A stretch of 64,000 nucleotides of DNA from Pollutimonas sp963712655 (GTDB lineage: Bacteria; Pseudomonadota; Gammaproteobacteria; Burkholderiales; Burkholderiaceae_B): assembly GCA_963712655.1 (NCBI GenBank), contig CAVQIT010000008.1, positions 992,001-1,056,000 on the forward strand, read 5' to 3'. Of this stretch, positions 18,081 through 28,443 are shown piece after piece; position 1 is the stretch's first letter; every line of letters starts with the position of its first letter. Made by a program: the position numbers and the translations under genes. The notes beneath the pieces were generated by a model that was not told the origin of the DNA, ran no database searches, and saw nothing but the letters and a program-made list of their open reading frames with translations.

Positions 18081-19157
18081 ATGCATATTCTGCAAATGAA
18101 TTTCGAGCGCGGCTGGCGCGGCGGCGAAAGGCAGACCTTGTTGTGCATGCGGCAGTTGCGCGATGCCGGGCACCAGGTATCGCTGTTGACGCGCCGGGGC
18201 GGCGAACTGGCGCGGCGGGCCGTCGCGGAGGGCTTTGCCGTGCATGAGCATTCCAGTGTTGCGACGCTGTGCGGGTTTTTGCTGCGGCGGGGCCGCGGCT
18301 TTGATATTTTGCATGCGCAAACCGCCAATATGATGACTTGGCTGGCGTTGTTTAAACCATTGCTGGGACGGCGCGTGGTATTCACGCGCCGCACTGCTTT
18401 TCCGGTTGTGCGGCGCGAGCGGCAAACCGCCTGGAAATGGCGTTGCGCCGATGCGCTGGCGGCGATCAGCGCGGCGGCGGCGGCCGAGCCGCGCCGCCTG
18501 GGGCTGGCGGTCAGCGTGATTCCCAGCGCCGTCGAAGTCAAGCCGATCGATCAGCATCATCTCGATGTCTTTATTCAAAAATTCGACTTGTCGAACAAGC
18601 GTGTGCTGGCCACCGCCGCCGCGCTGACGCGGGAAAAAGACCCTTGCACGCTGATACGCGCTGTGCATGGCCTGCTGCAAATACGGCGCGATTTTGTTTT
18701 TCTGCATTTGGGGGCCAGCGGCGAGCTCGAGGCGCAGGCTCGCGGACTGGTGCGTGAGCTGGGTCTGGAAAATCATTATGTATTCGCGGGCTTTCAGCCG
18801 GATGTCGAAAATCTGTACCGTCTGATGGATGTTTTCGTTTTAAGCTCCAGGCAGGAGGCGCTGGGCACCAGTGTGCTGGATGCCTTTTTGTATTCGGTGC
18901 CGGTGGTGTCGACCGATGCCGGCGGACTGCGGGAAATTCTGGCCGATGGCCGCGGCATATCGTGCCAGGTAGGCGATTATCAGGCGCTTGCGCAGGGTAT
19001 GGAACGGGCGCTGAGCGATCGCGGCTTGCGCGCCGGCATGGTGGAAAATGCCCGAAATTATGTGTTGCGGGAGCACGATGCCGGGGTAATGGCAGGCCGC
19101 TATCTGGCGCTGTATCAGCGTGTGCTGGGCGCAAATATGCGGCATGCGCCGGATTAG
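18081..19157 (+). CDS. Glycosyltransferase family 4 (GT-B fold)
   Basis: 358 residues from ATG 18081, 8 bp after the transporter. The N-terminal Rossmann half begins MHILQMNFERGWRGGERQ, with a glycine-rich acceptor loop. The C-terminal half has the donor-binding segment SRQEALGTSVLDAFLYSVPVV, an EX7E-type motif whose second acid is Asp, and TDAGGLREIL. Such enzymes add hexoses to LPS or other glycans at the cytoplasmic face of the membrane. Its presence at the end of a glmU-transporter string suggests an envelope role, but donor and acceptor are unknown. It ends a few bases before repeat element 2. Confidence 0.88.
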   Translation: MHILQMNFERGWRGGERQTLLCMRQLRDAGHQVSLLTRRGGELARRAVAEGFAVHEHSSVATLCGFLLRRGRGFDILHAQTANMMTWLALFKPLLGRRVVFTRRTAFPVVRRERQTAWKWRCADALAAISAAAAAEPRRLGLAVSVIPSAVEVKPIDQHHLDVFIQKFDLSNKRVLATAAALTREKDPCTLIRAVHGLLQIRRDFVFLHLGASGELEAQARGLVRELGLENHYVFAGFQPDVENLYRLMDVFVLSSRQEALGTSVLDAFLYSVPVVSTDAGGLREILADGRGISCQVGDYQALAQGMERALSDRGLRAGMVENARNYVLREHDAGVMAGRYLALYQRVLGANMRHAPD

Positions 19158-19162
19158 GGAGT

Positions 19163-19507
19163 ATGGCGCTTAGTTGGCTCAGTTGTGCCGGCAGAGGGGA
19201 TGCCAGGATGTTGTGGCTGAGCAGCGAGAGTTTTGGGTTTTTGCTGACGGGTTCGTATTGCCTGCGAGCTTGAGTCGTTTGTTGACGGGGTTCGTATTGT
19301 TTGCTGGTGATTGTCGTATTGTTTGCCGACGGATTCATCTTGCCTGTGATCGCTTGAATCGTCTGCTAGCGAGGTTCGTACTGTTTGTGGGCTGTGTTTG
19401 TATTTGCTGGTGGGGTGCGTATTTCTAGTGCCGTCCGTCGGGGGTAAGGCCTGTGGAGTCCAGCCCGGTCGGCCGTTCAGGCGCCTGCGCGCCTGACACC
19501 GCACGCT
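19163..19507 (+). repeat. Left arm (first part) of large inverted-repeat intergenic element 2
   Basis: This starts with ATGGCGCTTA (19163-19172), the same terminus as element 1, six bases after the glycosyltransferase stop. It contains the degenerate 22-bp array and the GC hairpin (19477-19496), and ends at the CT (19506-19507) into which IS110 is inserted. The block resumes at 20705. No gene is present. Confidence 0.85.
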
Positions 19508-19549
19508 TGTATGGTGTAGGGGCGTCTTCTGAAGTGTGGGGAAGGCGCT

Positions 19550-19685
19550 GGGGTGAGGGACGCCGCGTCACATCAGCCGTTTCCAGCGGACTGACTAGAT
19601 TAGCAATTCCCACCCCGCCTCGAATCGTCGATAAGGAATCTAGCGGCCTGGACCGCCGATTGATCGCAAGCTAACGCCGAGGCGG
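19550..19685 (+). ncRNA. Predicted IS110 bridge RNA (two-loop guide RNA)
   Basis: Folding by eye gives two hairpins with internal loops upstream of the recombinase. Loop 1 has outer stem 19550-19560/19607-19616 (one bulge) and inner stem 19573-19579/19587-19594. Its left strand GACGCCGCGT (19559-19568) can pair, with wobbles, to the bottom strand of target GACACCGCAC (19495-19504). Its right strand AGATTAG (19597-19603) is the exact complement of target CTAATCT. Loop 2 has outer stem CCGCCTCG/CGAGGCGG (19615-19622/19678-19685) and inner stem GCGG/CCGC (19643-19646/19653-19656). Its strands carry GAATCT (19636-19641), matching the right end GAATCT (20701-20706), and CAAG (19667-19670), complementary to CTTG at the left end (19506-19509). 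Exact RNA ends are unknown. Confidence 0.6.
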
Positions 19686-19726
19686 AGCTACCCCAGCACA
19701 TTCACGTTATTGCAAGGAGAGCAGTT

Positions 19727-20689
19727 ATGCAAGCAGAGCGTTGCTATGTGGGTGCGGACGTTGCCAAGGCCGAGTTCGTGGTGGGTAGTTATGGGCCCAA
19801 GCAAGTGGCCTCGAAATCTGTCCCGAACAGTCTTACTGCCATTGGCCGTTGGCTTAAGACATTACCTGCGAACAGTTGTATCGCGATGGAATCGACGGGT
19901 AGATACCACAAACCGTTAGCCGATATGGCGCACGCCGGTGGGTTCGAGGTGTATGTACTGAACGCCAGGCATGTTCATCATTACGGCAAATCGCTAGGCC
20001 GGCGTGGCAAGACAGACCGATTGGATGCAGAGGTGATTGCCCGTTATGCAGCGCTCGAGCATGAGAACTTGCACCGCTACCAGCCCACGCCCGCACATCT
20101 GCAGGCACTATGTGACTTGCAGCGGCTTCGCACCATGGCGGTGCAAGCCGGTGTCACGCTTAGGCAATCCTATCAGGGCAGTGAGAAGCGTACGCGTGCG
20201 CTTATTGAACCTGCCTTGGAAGCGCTAAAGGCCGCGGTGTCAGCGCTAGAGGACGAGATGAGCAAACAGGTACAGGCCAATGAGAAACTGGCGCAGACTT
20301 ATGCATTAGTGAGCAGCGTCACGGGAATCGGCTTGCAGAGCGGCATAGCGCTCTCGATCCTGTTTGAGCGAATTCCGTTTACGACCGGCGATGCCCTGGT
20401 GGCCTTTACCGGACTGGACCCCAGGCCGCGCGAATCGGGGCAATTCGTGGGGCTGCGCAAGGTGAGTAAACAAGGTAGTGCCGCCTTGAGAACGTTGCTT
20501 TATAACGCCGCCCGCTCAGCGGCGCGTTCAGCCGTGTTCAAGGGCTATTACCAGGCACTTCGCGCAAAAAAATTCGCCTCAACTGAGGCATTGGTGATTC
20601 TGGCGCGCAAGCTGCTACGCATCGCCTATGGCGTCTGGCGAACCCGAAAACCCTTCGATGCCACGAGGTTGGCATCAATACCTGGTTGA
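19727..20689 (+). CDS. IS110-family DEDD/serine recombinase (transposase)
   Basis: 320 residues from ATG 19727 with a strong AAGGAGA site six bases upstream. The N-terminal RuvC-like DEDD domain has D11 (GADVAKAEF), E55 (MESTGRYH), and D97 and D100 (KTDRLDAEVIARYA). A helical coiled-coil region follows (about 130-195). The C-terminal Transposase_20 domain has TGIGLQSGIAL, FTGLDPRPRESG and the serine in VSKQGSAALRTLL. IS110 recombinases insert a circular element into a target chosen by a bridge RNA. The frame is complete, so the element may be active. Confidence 0.95.
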   Translation: MQAERCYVGADVAKAEFVVGSYGPKQVASKSVPNSLTAIGRWLKTLPANSCIAMESTGRYHKPLADMAHAGGFEVYVLNARHVHHYGKSLGRRGKTDRLDAEVIARYAALEHENLHRYQPTPAHLQALCDLQRLRTMAVQAGVTLRQSYQGSEKRTRALIEPALEALKAAVSALEDEMSKQVQANEKLAQTYALVSSVTGIGLQSGIALSILFERIPFTTGDALVAFTGLDPRPRESGQFVGLRKVSKQGSAALRTLLYNAARSAARSAVFKGYYQALRAKKFASTEALVILARKLLRIAYGVWRTRKPFDATRLASIPG

Positions 20690-20704
20690 CGAAAACCATA
20701 GAAT

Positions 20705-21816
20705 CTAATCTCGTCCGGCGGCCGCTGCCTGGTGGCGTTCTTCTTGGTCACTTCGGCGGCTCGCCTCCCTACGATTCCGCTTGCTCGGCCTCCGACGGGC
20801 TGGCCCCCACAGGCCTTACCCCCGACGGACTCTGGTGTGTCTCAAACACGGGCGCTGGCACGATCTGGGCTCTTGCGCTTTGTTGGGTCGTGTTGTTGCT
20901 GATCGAAGACGTTACAGTGCCCGGCAATTTCCGGCCCAACGGGTGGGCCGAAAATTACCGTACACGATTGGGCATGCGACGGGGGCTGCCGATTCGATAG
21001 AATTATGGTCAATCTTGCAGATCTTGTCGCGTAAGGTGATCATGGGCCTGGGCCTGGGGCTGTGACCAGGGCTACGATCACCTTGCACAGATTTTGGATG
21101 CCACCAACCAACGCCATGGCACGAGCGGCAAAACGAGGGGCCGAGCGTATCAAGGGATACACCAGCCACGAAAATCATCGGGCAGCATTTCAGCCGCTTT
21201 TTTCCAACGCGGATTTCGCGGCCGATGCATGCCCGAGTTCCCACTTGCGTGACATGATCGGCGCACGAAAACACCCTTCACATTACGGCAATCGCGTATG
21301 GCCCTCTTGCCCCGTACAGGGGCGAGAGGACCGGGCACTGCAAACTCTTTCAACCTAAAACCTTTTTGCCCACAAGCGCAAGAACCCGAGCCGTCCCGGC
21401 AACCGTGGCTACACGACACCAGAGTCCGTCGGGGGTAAGGCCAGTGGGAGCCAGCCCGTCGGAGGCCGAGCAAGCGGAATCGTAGGGAGGCGAGCCGCGC
21501 AGGACATCAAGAAGAACGCAACCAGGCAGCGGCCGCCGGACGAGATTAGTGCGCGGTGTCAGGCGCGCAGGCGCCTGAACGGCCGACCGGGCTGGCTCCC
21601 ACTGGCCTTACCCCCGGCGGACGGCACGAGAAACACGAACATCCGCCAACAAACGATACGCACTCTGCCAGCAAACAATACGACCACCACCGGTAAACAA
21701 TACGAACCTCTACCAACAGACGATTCAAGCGATCGCGACACCCTAGCTCGCGCCGCCAGGCGATCGCATCGCTATCCCGTGCTACGGCCGTGCCCGCAGC
21801 GGCCAAAATAAGCGCC
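20705..21816. repeat. Rest of intergenic element 2: left-arm remainder, core and inverted right arm
   Basis: This continues the left arm (20705-20935), then an intact copy of the palindrome around CAATTTCCGGCCC/GGGCCGAAAATT (about 20925-20955), one copy of the ~115-bp core unit, a block matching 2640-2880 (about 21120-21350), and the inverted arm with its hairpin (21559-21578). The end is TAAGCGCC (21809-21816), 12 bp from the gltD stop. No target duplication is visible here. No gene is supported in this 1.1 kb. Confidence 0.85.
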
Positions 21817-21828
21817 TTTGGCTCGCAA

Positions 21829-23297
21829 TCAGCTCGGCAGGGTGCTGGAGCCCATCAGGAACTGATCCACCGAACGTGCGCACTGGCGGCCTTCCCGTAT
21901 GGCCCAGACCACCAGAGACTGGCCGCGCCGCATGTCGCCGGCGGCAAAGACCTTGTCAGTGCTGGTAATGTAGTCATCGGTATTGGCGCGCGCATTGCCG
22001 CGAGCGTCCAGGTCTACGCCAAACGCATCCAGCACATTTTTGACCGGCGATACAAAACCCATGGCCAGCAGCACCAGGTCGGCGGGCATTTCGAACTGCG
22101 AACCTTCGACTTCCCGCATCTTCATCTGGCCGGTGGCCTTGTCCTTGACCATTCGACCCGAACGGCAATCAGCTTTTCCACCTTGCCGTTCTTGCCCTCG
22201 AACGATTTGGTCGTTATGGCCCAGTCGCGCTCGCAGCCTTCTTCGTGCGACGACGACGTACGCAGCTTGGCAGGCCAGTATGGCCAGGTCATGGGCTTGT
22301 TTTCCGATTCGGGCGGCTTGGGCATCAGTTCGAACTGCGTGACGGAGGCCGCCGCCGTGGCGGTTGCTGGTTCCCACACAATCCGAGCCTGTGTCGCCGC
22401 CGCCGATCACGATTACGTGCTTGTCCTTGGCCGGTAATCTGGCTTGCTTACCCGGTCGCCAGTCACAGGCCTTGTTCTGCTGGCGCAGGAAATCCATGGC
22501 GAAGTGAACGCCGCGCAATTCGCGGCCAGGCACAGGCAGGTCGCGCGGGTTCTCGGCTCCGCCGCTGAGCACCATGGCGTCGAATTCTTCGCGTCAGCGA
22601 TTCCGGCGTGCGTGTGTTCAGGCCGTCTTCGGCATGTTCGGCGCGCGCCGACGTAAGTGGATGGGCAAAACTCCACGCCTTCGGCTTCCATTTGCGCCAA
22701 TCGGCGGTCGATGTGCGACTTTTCCAGCTTGAAATCGGGAATGCCGTAGCGCAGCAGGCCGCCGATGCGATCGCTTTTTTCGAATACGGTAACGACGTGT
22801 CCGGCGCGAGCCAATTGCTGTGCGCAAGCCAGGCCGGCTGGGCCCGATCCGACCACCGCCACTTTCTTGCCGGTTTTGCGCGCGGGCGGCTGCGGGAAGT
22901 ACCCAGCCCTCTTCCCAGCCCTTGTCGATAATGGCGTGCTCGATGGACTTGATGCCGACCGCGTCATTGTTGATGTTCAGCGTACAGGCCGCCTCGCAGG
23001 GGCGGGGCATACGCGTCCGGTGAATTCGGGGAAATTGTTGGTCGAGTGCAGTACATCCAGCGCGTTGCGCCAGTTCTGCCGGTACACCAGGTCATTCCAG
23101 TCGGGAATGATGTTGTTGACCGGGCAGCCGCTGGTGCAGAACGGGATGCCGCAGTCCATGCAGCGCGCGCCTTGCTTCTTGGCGTCGTCGTCGCTCAGGG
23201 TATGCACGAACTCATTCCAGTTCTTCAGGCGCTTGAGCGGCGCTTCATAGGTTTCTTTGACGCGTTGGAATTCAAGAAAGCCGGTAACTTTGCCCAT
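21829..23297 (-). pseudogene. gltD: Glutamate synthase (NADPH) small subunit, frameshifted as given
   Basis: ATG 23297 reads MGKVTGFLEFQR. The N-terminal Fe-S segment CMDCGIPFCTSGCPVNNIIPDWND is intact, followed by APARRP/PCEAACTLNIN, the FAD Rossmann motif (VAVVGSGPAGLACAQQLARAGH), the NADPH motif (VIGGGDTGSDC) and the C-terminal AAGDMRRGQSLVVWAIREGR. It passes electrons from NADPH to GltB for glutamate synthesis. Frame changes occur near 23005, 22905, 22640, 22560, 22440, 22380 and 22160. The summed length of about 489 residues is normal, so the breaks look like sequence errors. Confidence 0.93.
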
Positions 23298-23306
23298 GTC
23301 TTTTCC

Positions 23307-26300
23307 TTAGGCAGCAATTTGTTGTGGATTGACCGCGCGCCAGAGTTCGCCCAGGGCGCGCCGGTATTCGATAGGCATGACTTTGACGAAAGACAGGCGC
23401 GCGCGATTCCCAGTCGTCCAGCATATCGCGCGAACGGAAGCTGCCGGTATAGCGGAAGTGGTCTTCGATCAGGCGGCGCAAGATGGTTTCGTCAGTTTCG
23501 CGTTCGCCGCCGCGAACGGCGCTGTGCCAGGTTTCGAGCTGGCCCAGGTCGTTTTGTTCGGCATGCGACATGACTCGTTCCAGTTCGACCATGGACAGGT
23601 TGCAGCGGCGGCGCAGGCTGTTGTCCGGATCCCATACATAGGCCACGCCGCCCGACATGCCGGCGGCGAAGTTGCGGCCGGTGGCGCCCAGCACCACGAC
23701 GGTGCCGCCGGTCATGTATTCGCAGCCATGGTCGCCTGTGCCTTCCACCACCGTGGCCGCGCCGGAGTTGCGCACGGCGAAGCGTTCGCCCGCCACGCCA
23801 TTGAAGTAGGCTTCGCCGGACAAGCGCGCCGTACAGCACGGTGTTGCCGGCAATGATGTGGTCGGGCCCGAAGCCGCGGAAATCATTGGGCGAGCGCACA
23901 ATAATGCGGCCGCCCGACAGGCCCTTGCCGACGTAGTCGTTGGCTTCGCCGACCAGGTCCAGCGTAATGCCGTGGGCCAGGAAGGCGCCGAAGCTTTGGC
24001 CGGCCGTGCCGTTGCACTGGATGTGGATGGTGTCGTCCGGCAGGCCTTCGTGGCCGTAGCGCGCCGCCACGACGCCCGACAGCATCGCGCCGATAGTGCG
24101 GTTGCGATTGCGCACCGGCGTGATGAACGAGACCTTTTCGCCGCGCTCGATCGCCGGCTTGCTGCGCTCGATCAGTTGGTGATCCAGCGCGCTATGGCCA
24201 GGCCGTGGTCCTGCTCTTCGATCTGGCAGGGCGGCACGTCGGTGGGCACGGGGCTGGAAAACGCGGGTGAAGTCCAGCCCGCGCGCTTTCCAGTGCTCGA
24301 TGCCCGGAGCGCGTGTCGAGCAGGTCGGCGCGGCCGACCAGGTCGTCGAAGCGGCGGATGCCCAATTGCGCCATGATTTCGCGCACTTCGTCGGCAACGA
24401 AGAAGAAGAAGTTCACGACGTGTTCGGGCTTGCCCTGGAACTTCTTGCGCAGCACCGGGATCTTGCGTGGCCACGCCGACCGGGCAGGTGTTCAGATGGC
24501 ATTTGCGCATCATGATGCAGCCTTCGACCACCAGCGGCGCGGTGGCGAAACCGAACTCGTCGGCGCCCAGCAGGGCGCCGATGACCACGTCGCGGCCGGT
24601 CTTCATCTGGCCGTCGGCCTGCACGCGGATGCGGCTGCGCAGGCGGTTCAGCACCAGCGTCTGCTGGGTTTCGGCCAGGCCGAGTTCCCACGGCGTGCCG
24701 GCATGCTTGATCGACGAGACCGGCGAGGCGCCGGTGCCGCCGTCATGGCCCGGCGATCACCACGTGGTCGGCCTTGGCCTTGGCCACGCCGGCGGCCACC
24801 GTGCCCACGCCGACTTCGGATACCAGCTTGACCGAGATCGAAGCCTGGGGATTCACGTTCTTCAGGTCGTGGATCAGTTGGGCCAGGTCTTCGATCGAGT
24901 AGATATCGTGGTGCGGCGGCGGCGAAATCAGGCCCACGCCCGGCACCGAATAACGCAGCTTGGCGATGTATTCCGACGACCTTGTGGCCGGGCAATTGGC
25001 CGCCTTCGCCGGGCTTGGCGCCTTGCGCCATCTTGATCTGGATCTGGTCGGCGCTGGCCAGGTATTCGGCGGACACGCCGAAACGGCCCGGACGCCACCT
25101 GCTTGATGCGCGAGCGCAGCGAATCGCCCGCCGCCAGCGGCACGTCGGCTTCGATGCGATCGGCGCCCAGCACGGAGGCCAGCGTATCGCCGTTCTTACG
25201 GTGCTCTTGCCGGCGCGCATTTCAGCGCGATAGCGCAATTCGTCTTCGCCGCCTTCGCCGGTATTGGACTTGCCGCCGATGCGGTTCATGGCGACGGCCA
25301 GCACGGTATGCGCTTCGGTCGAGATCGAGCCCAGCGACATCGCGCCGGTGGCGAAGCGCTTGACGATTTCCTTGGCGGGTTCGACTTCGTCCAGCGGGAA
25401 TGGCGCGTGGCGGGATCGACCTTGAACTCGAACAGGCCGCGCAGCGTCATGTGGCGGCGCGCACTGGTCGTTGATGAGCTGGGCGTATTCCTTGTACGTG
25501 CTGTAGTTGTTGGCGCGCGTGGCGTGCTGCAGCTTGGCGATGGAGTCGGGCGTCCACATGTGCTCTTCGCCGCGCACTCGCCAGGCGTATTCGCCGCCGG
25601 CGTCCAGTGCGTCGCCGAGCACGGGGTCGTTGCCGAAGGCGGCGCGGTGCATGCGCAGGGCTTCCTCGGCGACTTCGAAAATGCCGATGCCTTCGATATT
25701 GCTGGCCGTGCCGGTAAAGTATTTGTTGATCAGATTGGAATTCAGGCCGACGGCTTCGAAAATCTGCGCGCCGGTATACGACATATAGGTCGAGATGCCC
25801 ATCTTGGACATGACTTTGTTCAGGCCTTTGCCGATCGCCTTGATGTAGTTCTTGACGGCGGTTTCGGGCTGGTCCATTGCGCCCAGCGATTCCAGCGCCA
25901 GATAAGGATGGATGGCTTCGGCGCCGTAGCCGCCCAGCAGCGCGAAATGGTGCACTTCGCGGGCGGAGCCGGTTTCCACCACCAGGCCGGTCTTGGTGCG
26001 CAGGCCGGCGCGGATCAGGTGCTGGTGCATGGCCGACGTGGCCAGCAGCGCGGGAATGGCGACGCGGCTCGCTGTCGATCTGGCGGTCGGATCAGATCAG
26101 GATGTTGTAGCCGCTTTGCACCGCATCGGCAGCGTTCGCGCACAGCGAGGCAATACAGGCTTCGATGCCGTCCGGACCCCAGGCGGTGGGGTAGGTGATG
26201 TCCAGCTCGAAACTGCGGAATTTACCCGATGTGACTTTCTCGATGTTGCGGATTTGCGCCATGGCGGCGAAGTCCAGCACCGGCTGCGCCACTTCCAGGC

Positions 26301-28109
26301 GCAGCGGCGGATTGACGTTATTGATGTCGAGCAGATTAGGCTTGGGGCCGATGAACGACACCAGCGACATCACCATTTGCTCGCGGATCGGATCGATAGG
26401 CGGGTTGGTGACCTGCGCGAACAACTGGCGGAAGTAGTTGTAGAAGGGCTTTGCGCGGTTCGACAGCACCGCCAGCGGCGTGTCGTTGCCCATGGAGCCG
26501 ATGGCTTCCTCGCCGTGGCGGCCATGGGCTGCAAGATGAATTTGTAGTCTTCCTGGGTCCAGCCGAATGCCTGCTGGCGATCCAGCAGCGATGCAAGCTT
26601 GGGAGCCGCGTCGTTCTGTTTTTGAGCGGGCAGCGCTTCCAGTTTCAGGCGCAGGCGCTCGATCCACTGCCGGTAAGGGTGGGCGTTGGCCAACTGCGAC
26701 TTGATTTCCGAGTCGTCGATAATGCGGCCTTGCTGCAAATCGATCAGGAACATCTTGCCCGGCTGCAGACGCCATTTCTTGACGATGCGGTGTTCCGGAA
26801 TCGGCAGCGTGCCGGCTTCCGACGCCATGATCACCATATCGTCGTCGGTAATCAGGTAGCGCGCGGGGCGCAGGCCATTGCGGTCGAGCGTGGCGCCGAT
26901 CTGGCGGCCATCGGTGAAGGCGACCGCGGCCGGGCCGTCCCATGGCTCCATCATGGCGGCATGGTATTCGTAGAACGCCCGGCGGTTCTCGTCCATGTCG
27001 GCATGCTGTTCCCAGGCTTCGGGAATCATGATCATCATGGCGTGCGCCAGCGAATAGCCCGACATCACCAGCAATTCCAGGCAGTTGTCGAACGTTGCCG
27101 TGTCGGACTGGCCTTCGTAGACGATGGGGTACAGCTTGGGCAGATCGTCGCCCAGCACGGCCGATTGCATCGCGCCTTCGCGGGCGCGCAGCCAGTTGAA
27201 GTTGCCCTTTACGGTATTGATTTCGCCATTGTGCGCAATCATGCGGTAGGGGTGGGCCAGCGGCCAGGCCGGGAAGGTATTGGTGGAGAAGCGCTGATGC
27301 ACCATGGCCAGGGCGGAGACCGCGCGGGTATCGGCCAGATCGCGGTAGTAGCAGCCTACCTGGTCGGCCAGCAACAGGCCTTTGTACACCACGGTGCGCA
27401 CCGAAATCGATGGCACGAAGTATTCCTGGCCATGCGCCAAGTGCATATGCTGGATGGCATGGCTGGCGGTTTTGCGGATGACGTACAGTTTGCGCTCCAG
27501 CGCATCGGGCACCATGATGTCGTTGCCGCGGCCGATGAAAAGCTGGCGGATTACCGGCTCGCAGGCCCGCACCGTGGGCGACATGGGCATGTCGCGGTCG
27601 ATGGGCACATCGCGCCAGCCCAGCACGACCTGGCCTTCGTCGCGCACCGCGCGCTCCAGTTCTTGCTGACAGGCCAGGCGGGAGGCCATTTCCTTGGGCA
27701 GGAATACCATGGCGACGCCGTATTCATCGGGCGGCGGAAGCTCGACCGACAGTGCCGCCATTTCTTCGCGGTACAAGGCGTCGGGAATCTGGATAAGTAT
27801 GCCTGCGCCATCGCCCATCAGTTCGTCGGCGCCGACCGCGCCGCGGTGGTCCAGGTTTTCGAGGATTTTCAGGCCTTGCTGGATGATGGCATGGCTCTTG
27901 CGCCCTTTGATGTGCGCCACAAACCCCACGCCACAGGCGTCGTGTTCGTTGTTCGGGCTGTAAAGCCCCTGGGCGGACGGCGCCCGGGTGGAGGCCCGCG
28001 CGAATGCCGGAGCAGCGACCACAGTGGGCTTGCGTTTGGCGGGCAGGCCGACGCTGGACGCATCGATCGCTACGGCGGGAACGGATGAGGCTGTTACAGG
28101 CTTGGACAT
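23307..28109 (-). pseudogene. gltB: Glutamate synthase (NADPH) large subunit; clean 5' third, frameshifted 3' part as given
   Basis: ATG 28109 (MSKPVTASSV) begins an unusually long propeptide-like leader of about 50 residues before NNEHDACGVGF, whose cysteine is the N-terminal nucleophile of the glutaminase domain after processing. The frame is intact to about 26525 and includes HNGEINTVKGN and GDGAGILIQIPD. Beyond that the FMN-binding synthase domain (SYTGAQIFEAVGLN, KPGEGGQLPGHK, PPPHHDIYSIEDLAQLI, CHLNTCPVGVATQD) and the GXGXG domain (FNGVAGERFAVRNSGA) are read from changing frames. Ten or more single-base breaks are needed. It ends TAA 23307-23309, 9 bp before gltD. The total of about 1600 residues fits the family. 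Confidence 0.93.
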
Positions 28110-28443
28110 AAAGGACTCGCAGGTCGGTCGATTGGCACCCGCAGGCAAGCGCAGGACCGGCTTGTGGTAGCCCGGGCGATGTCGCTAGACGTGTTTGGTG
28201 CAGTGCAGTAAGTGAAAGATACTGCTGACGGAGCCGTTTTACAAGAAGAATTAAAGGGGTGTGTCCCTATTAATTAATGGCCATACTGCTTTATATTAAA
28301 ATTAGGGACGTATATAAATATTTGATTATAAATAATTATATTTAAAAATTATCCGTGGCCCAGGTCGCTGGAGCCAAAAATCAAGCTCGAAAATTGTTGC
28401 GTGATGGTGAAAATCCGTGGCTGGCAAACCTGCCTTGGAGCGG
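28110..28443. other. Intergenic region upstream of gltB, AT-rich
   Basis: A 334-bp stretch with no supported gene. The part next to gltB (28110-28260) should hold the gltBD promoter. The rest (28260-28350) is strikingly AT-rich for this genome and contains the inverted pair listed separately. Confidence 0.6.
28263..28309. repeat. REP-like inverted repeat GTCCCTA...TAGGGAC
   Basis: Seven-base perfect arms (28263-28269 and 28303-28309) enclose an AT-rich spacer and sit 135 bp past the end of the RAYT-like gene. Short GGGTGTGTCCCTA-type palindromes commonly flank REP-associated transposase genes, so this may be a relic of such a flank. Confidence 0.45.

Larger units (their letters stand above)
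19508..20704 (+). mobile_element. IS110-family insertion sequence with CT core
   Basis: Boundaries come from comparison with three uninterrupted copies of the host repeat, which read CACCGNRCRCT-AATCTCGTCCGG (copies near 620-645, 3060-3085 rc and 21540-21562 rc). Here the repeat is split after CT (19506-19507), and CT is found again at 20705-20706 before AATCTCGTCCGG. Core-dinucleotide duplication and absence of long terminal repeats are typical of IS110. The non-coding left end is long (about 220 bp) and the right end very short (about 15 bp), the layout of the IS110 group. Confidence 0.9.

Noticed and set aside
19163..21816. Target-site duplication around element 2
   Set aside because: Flanks GGATTAGGGAGT and TTTGGCTCGC share no direct repeat, unlike element 1.
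26451..28088. A 545-codon plus-strand frame opposite gltB
   Set aside because: Shadow of the conserved gltB glutaminase region; composition rich in His/Gln/Arg without domains.
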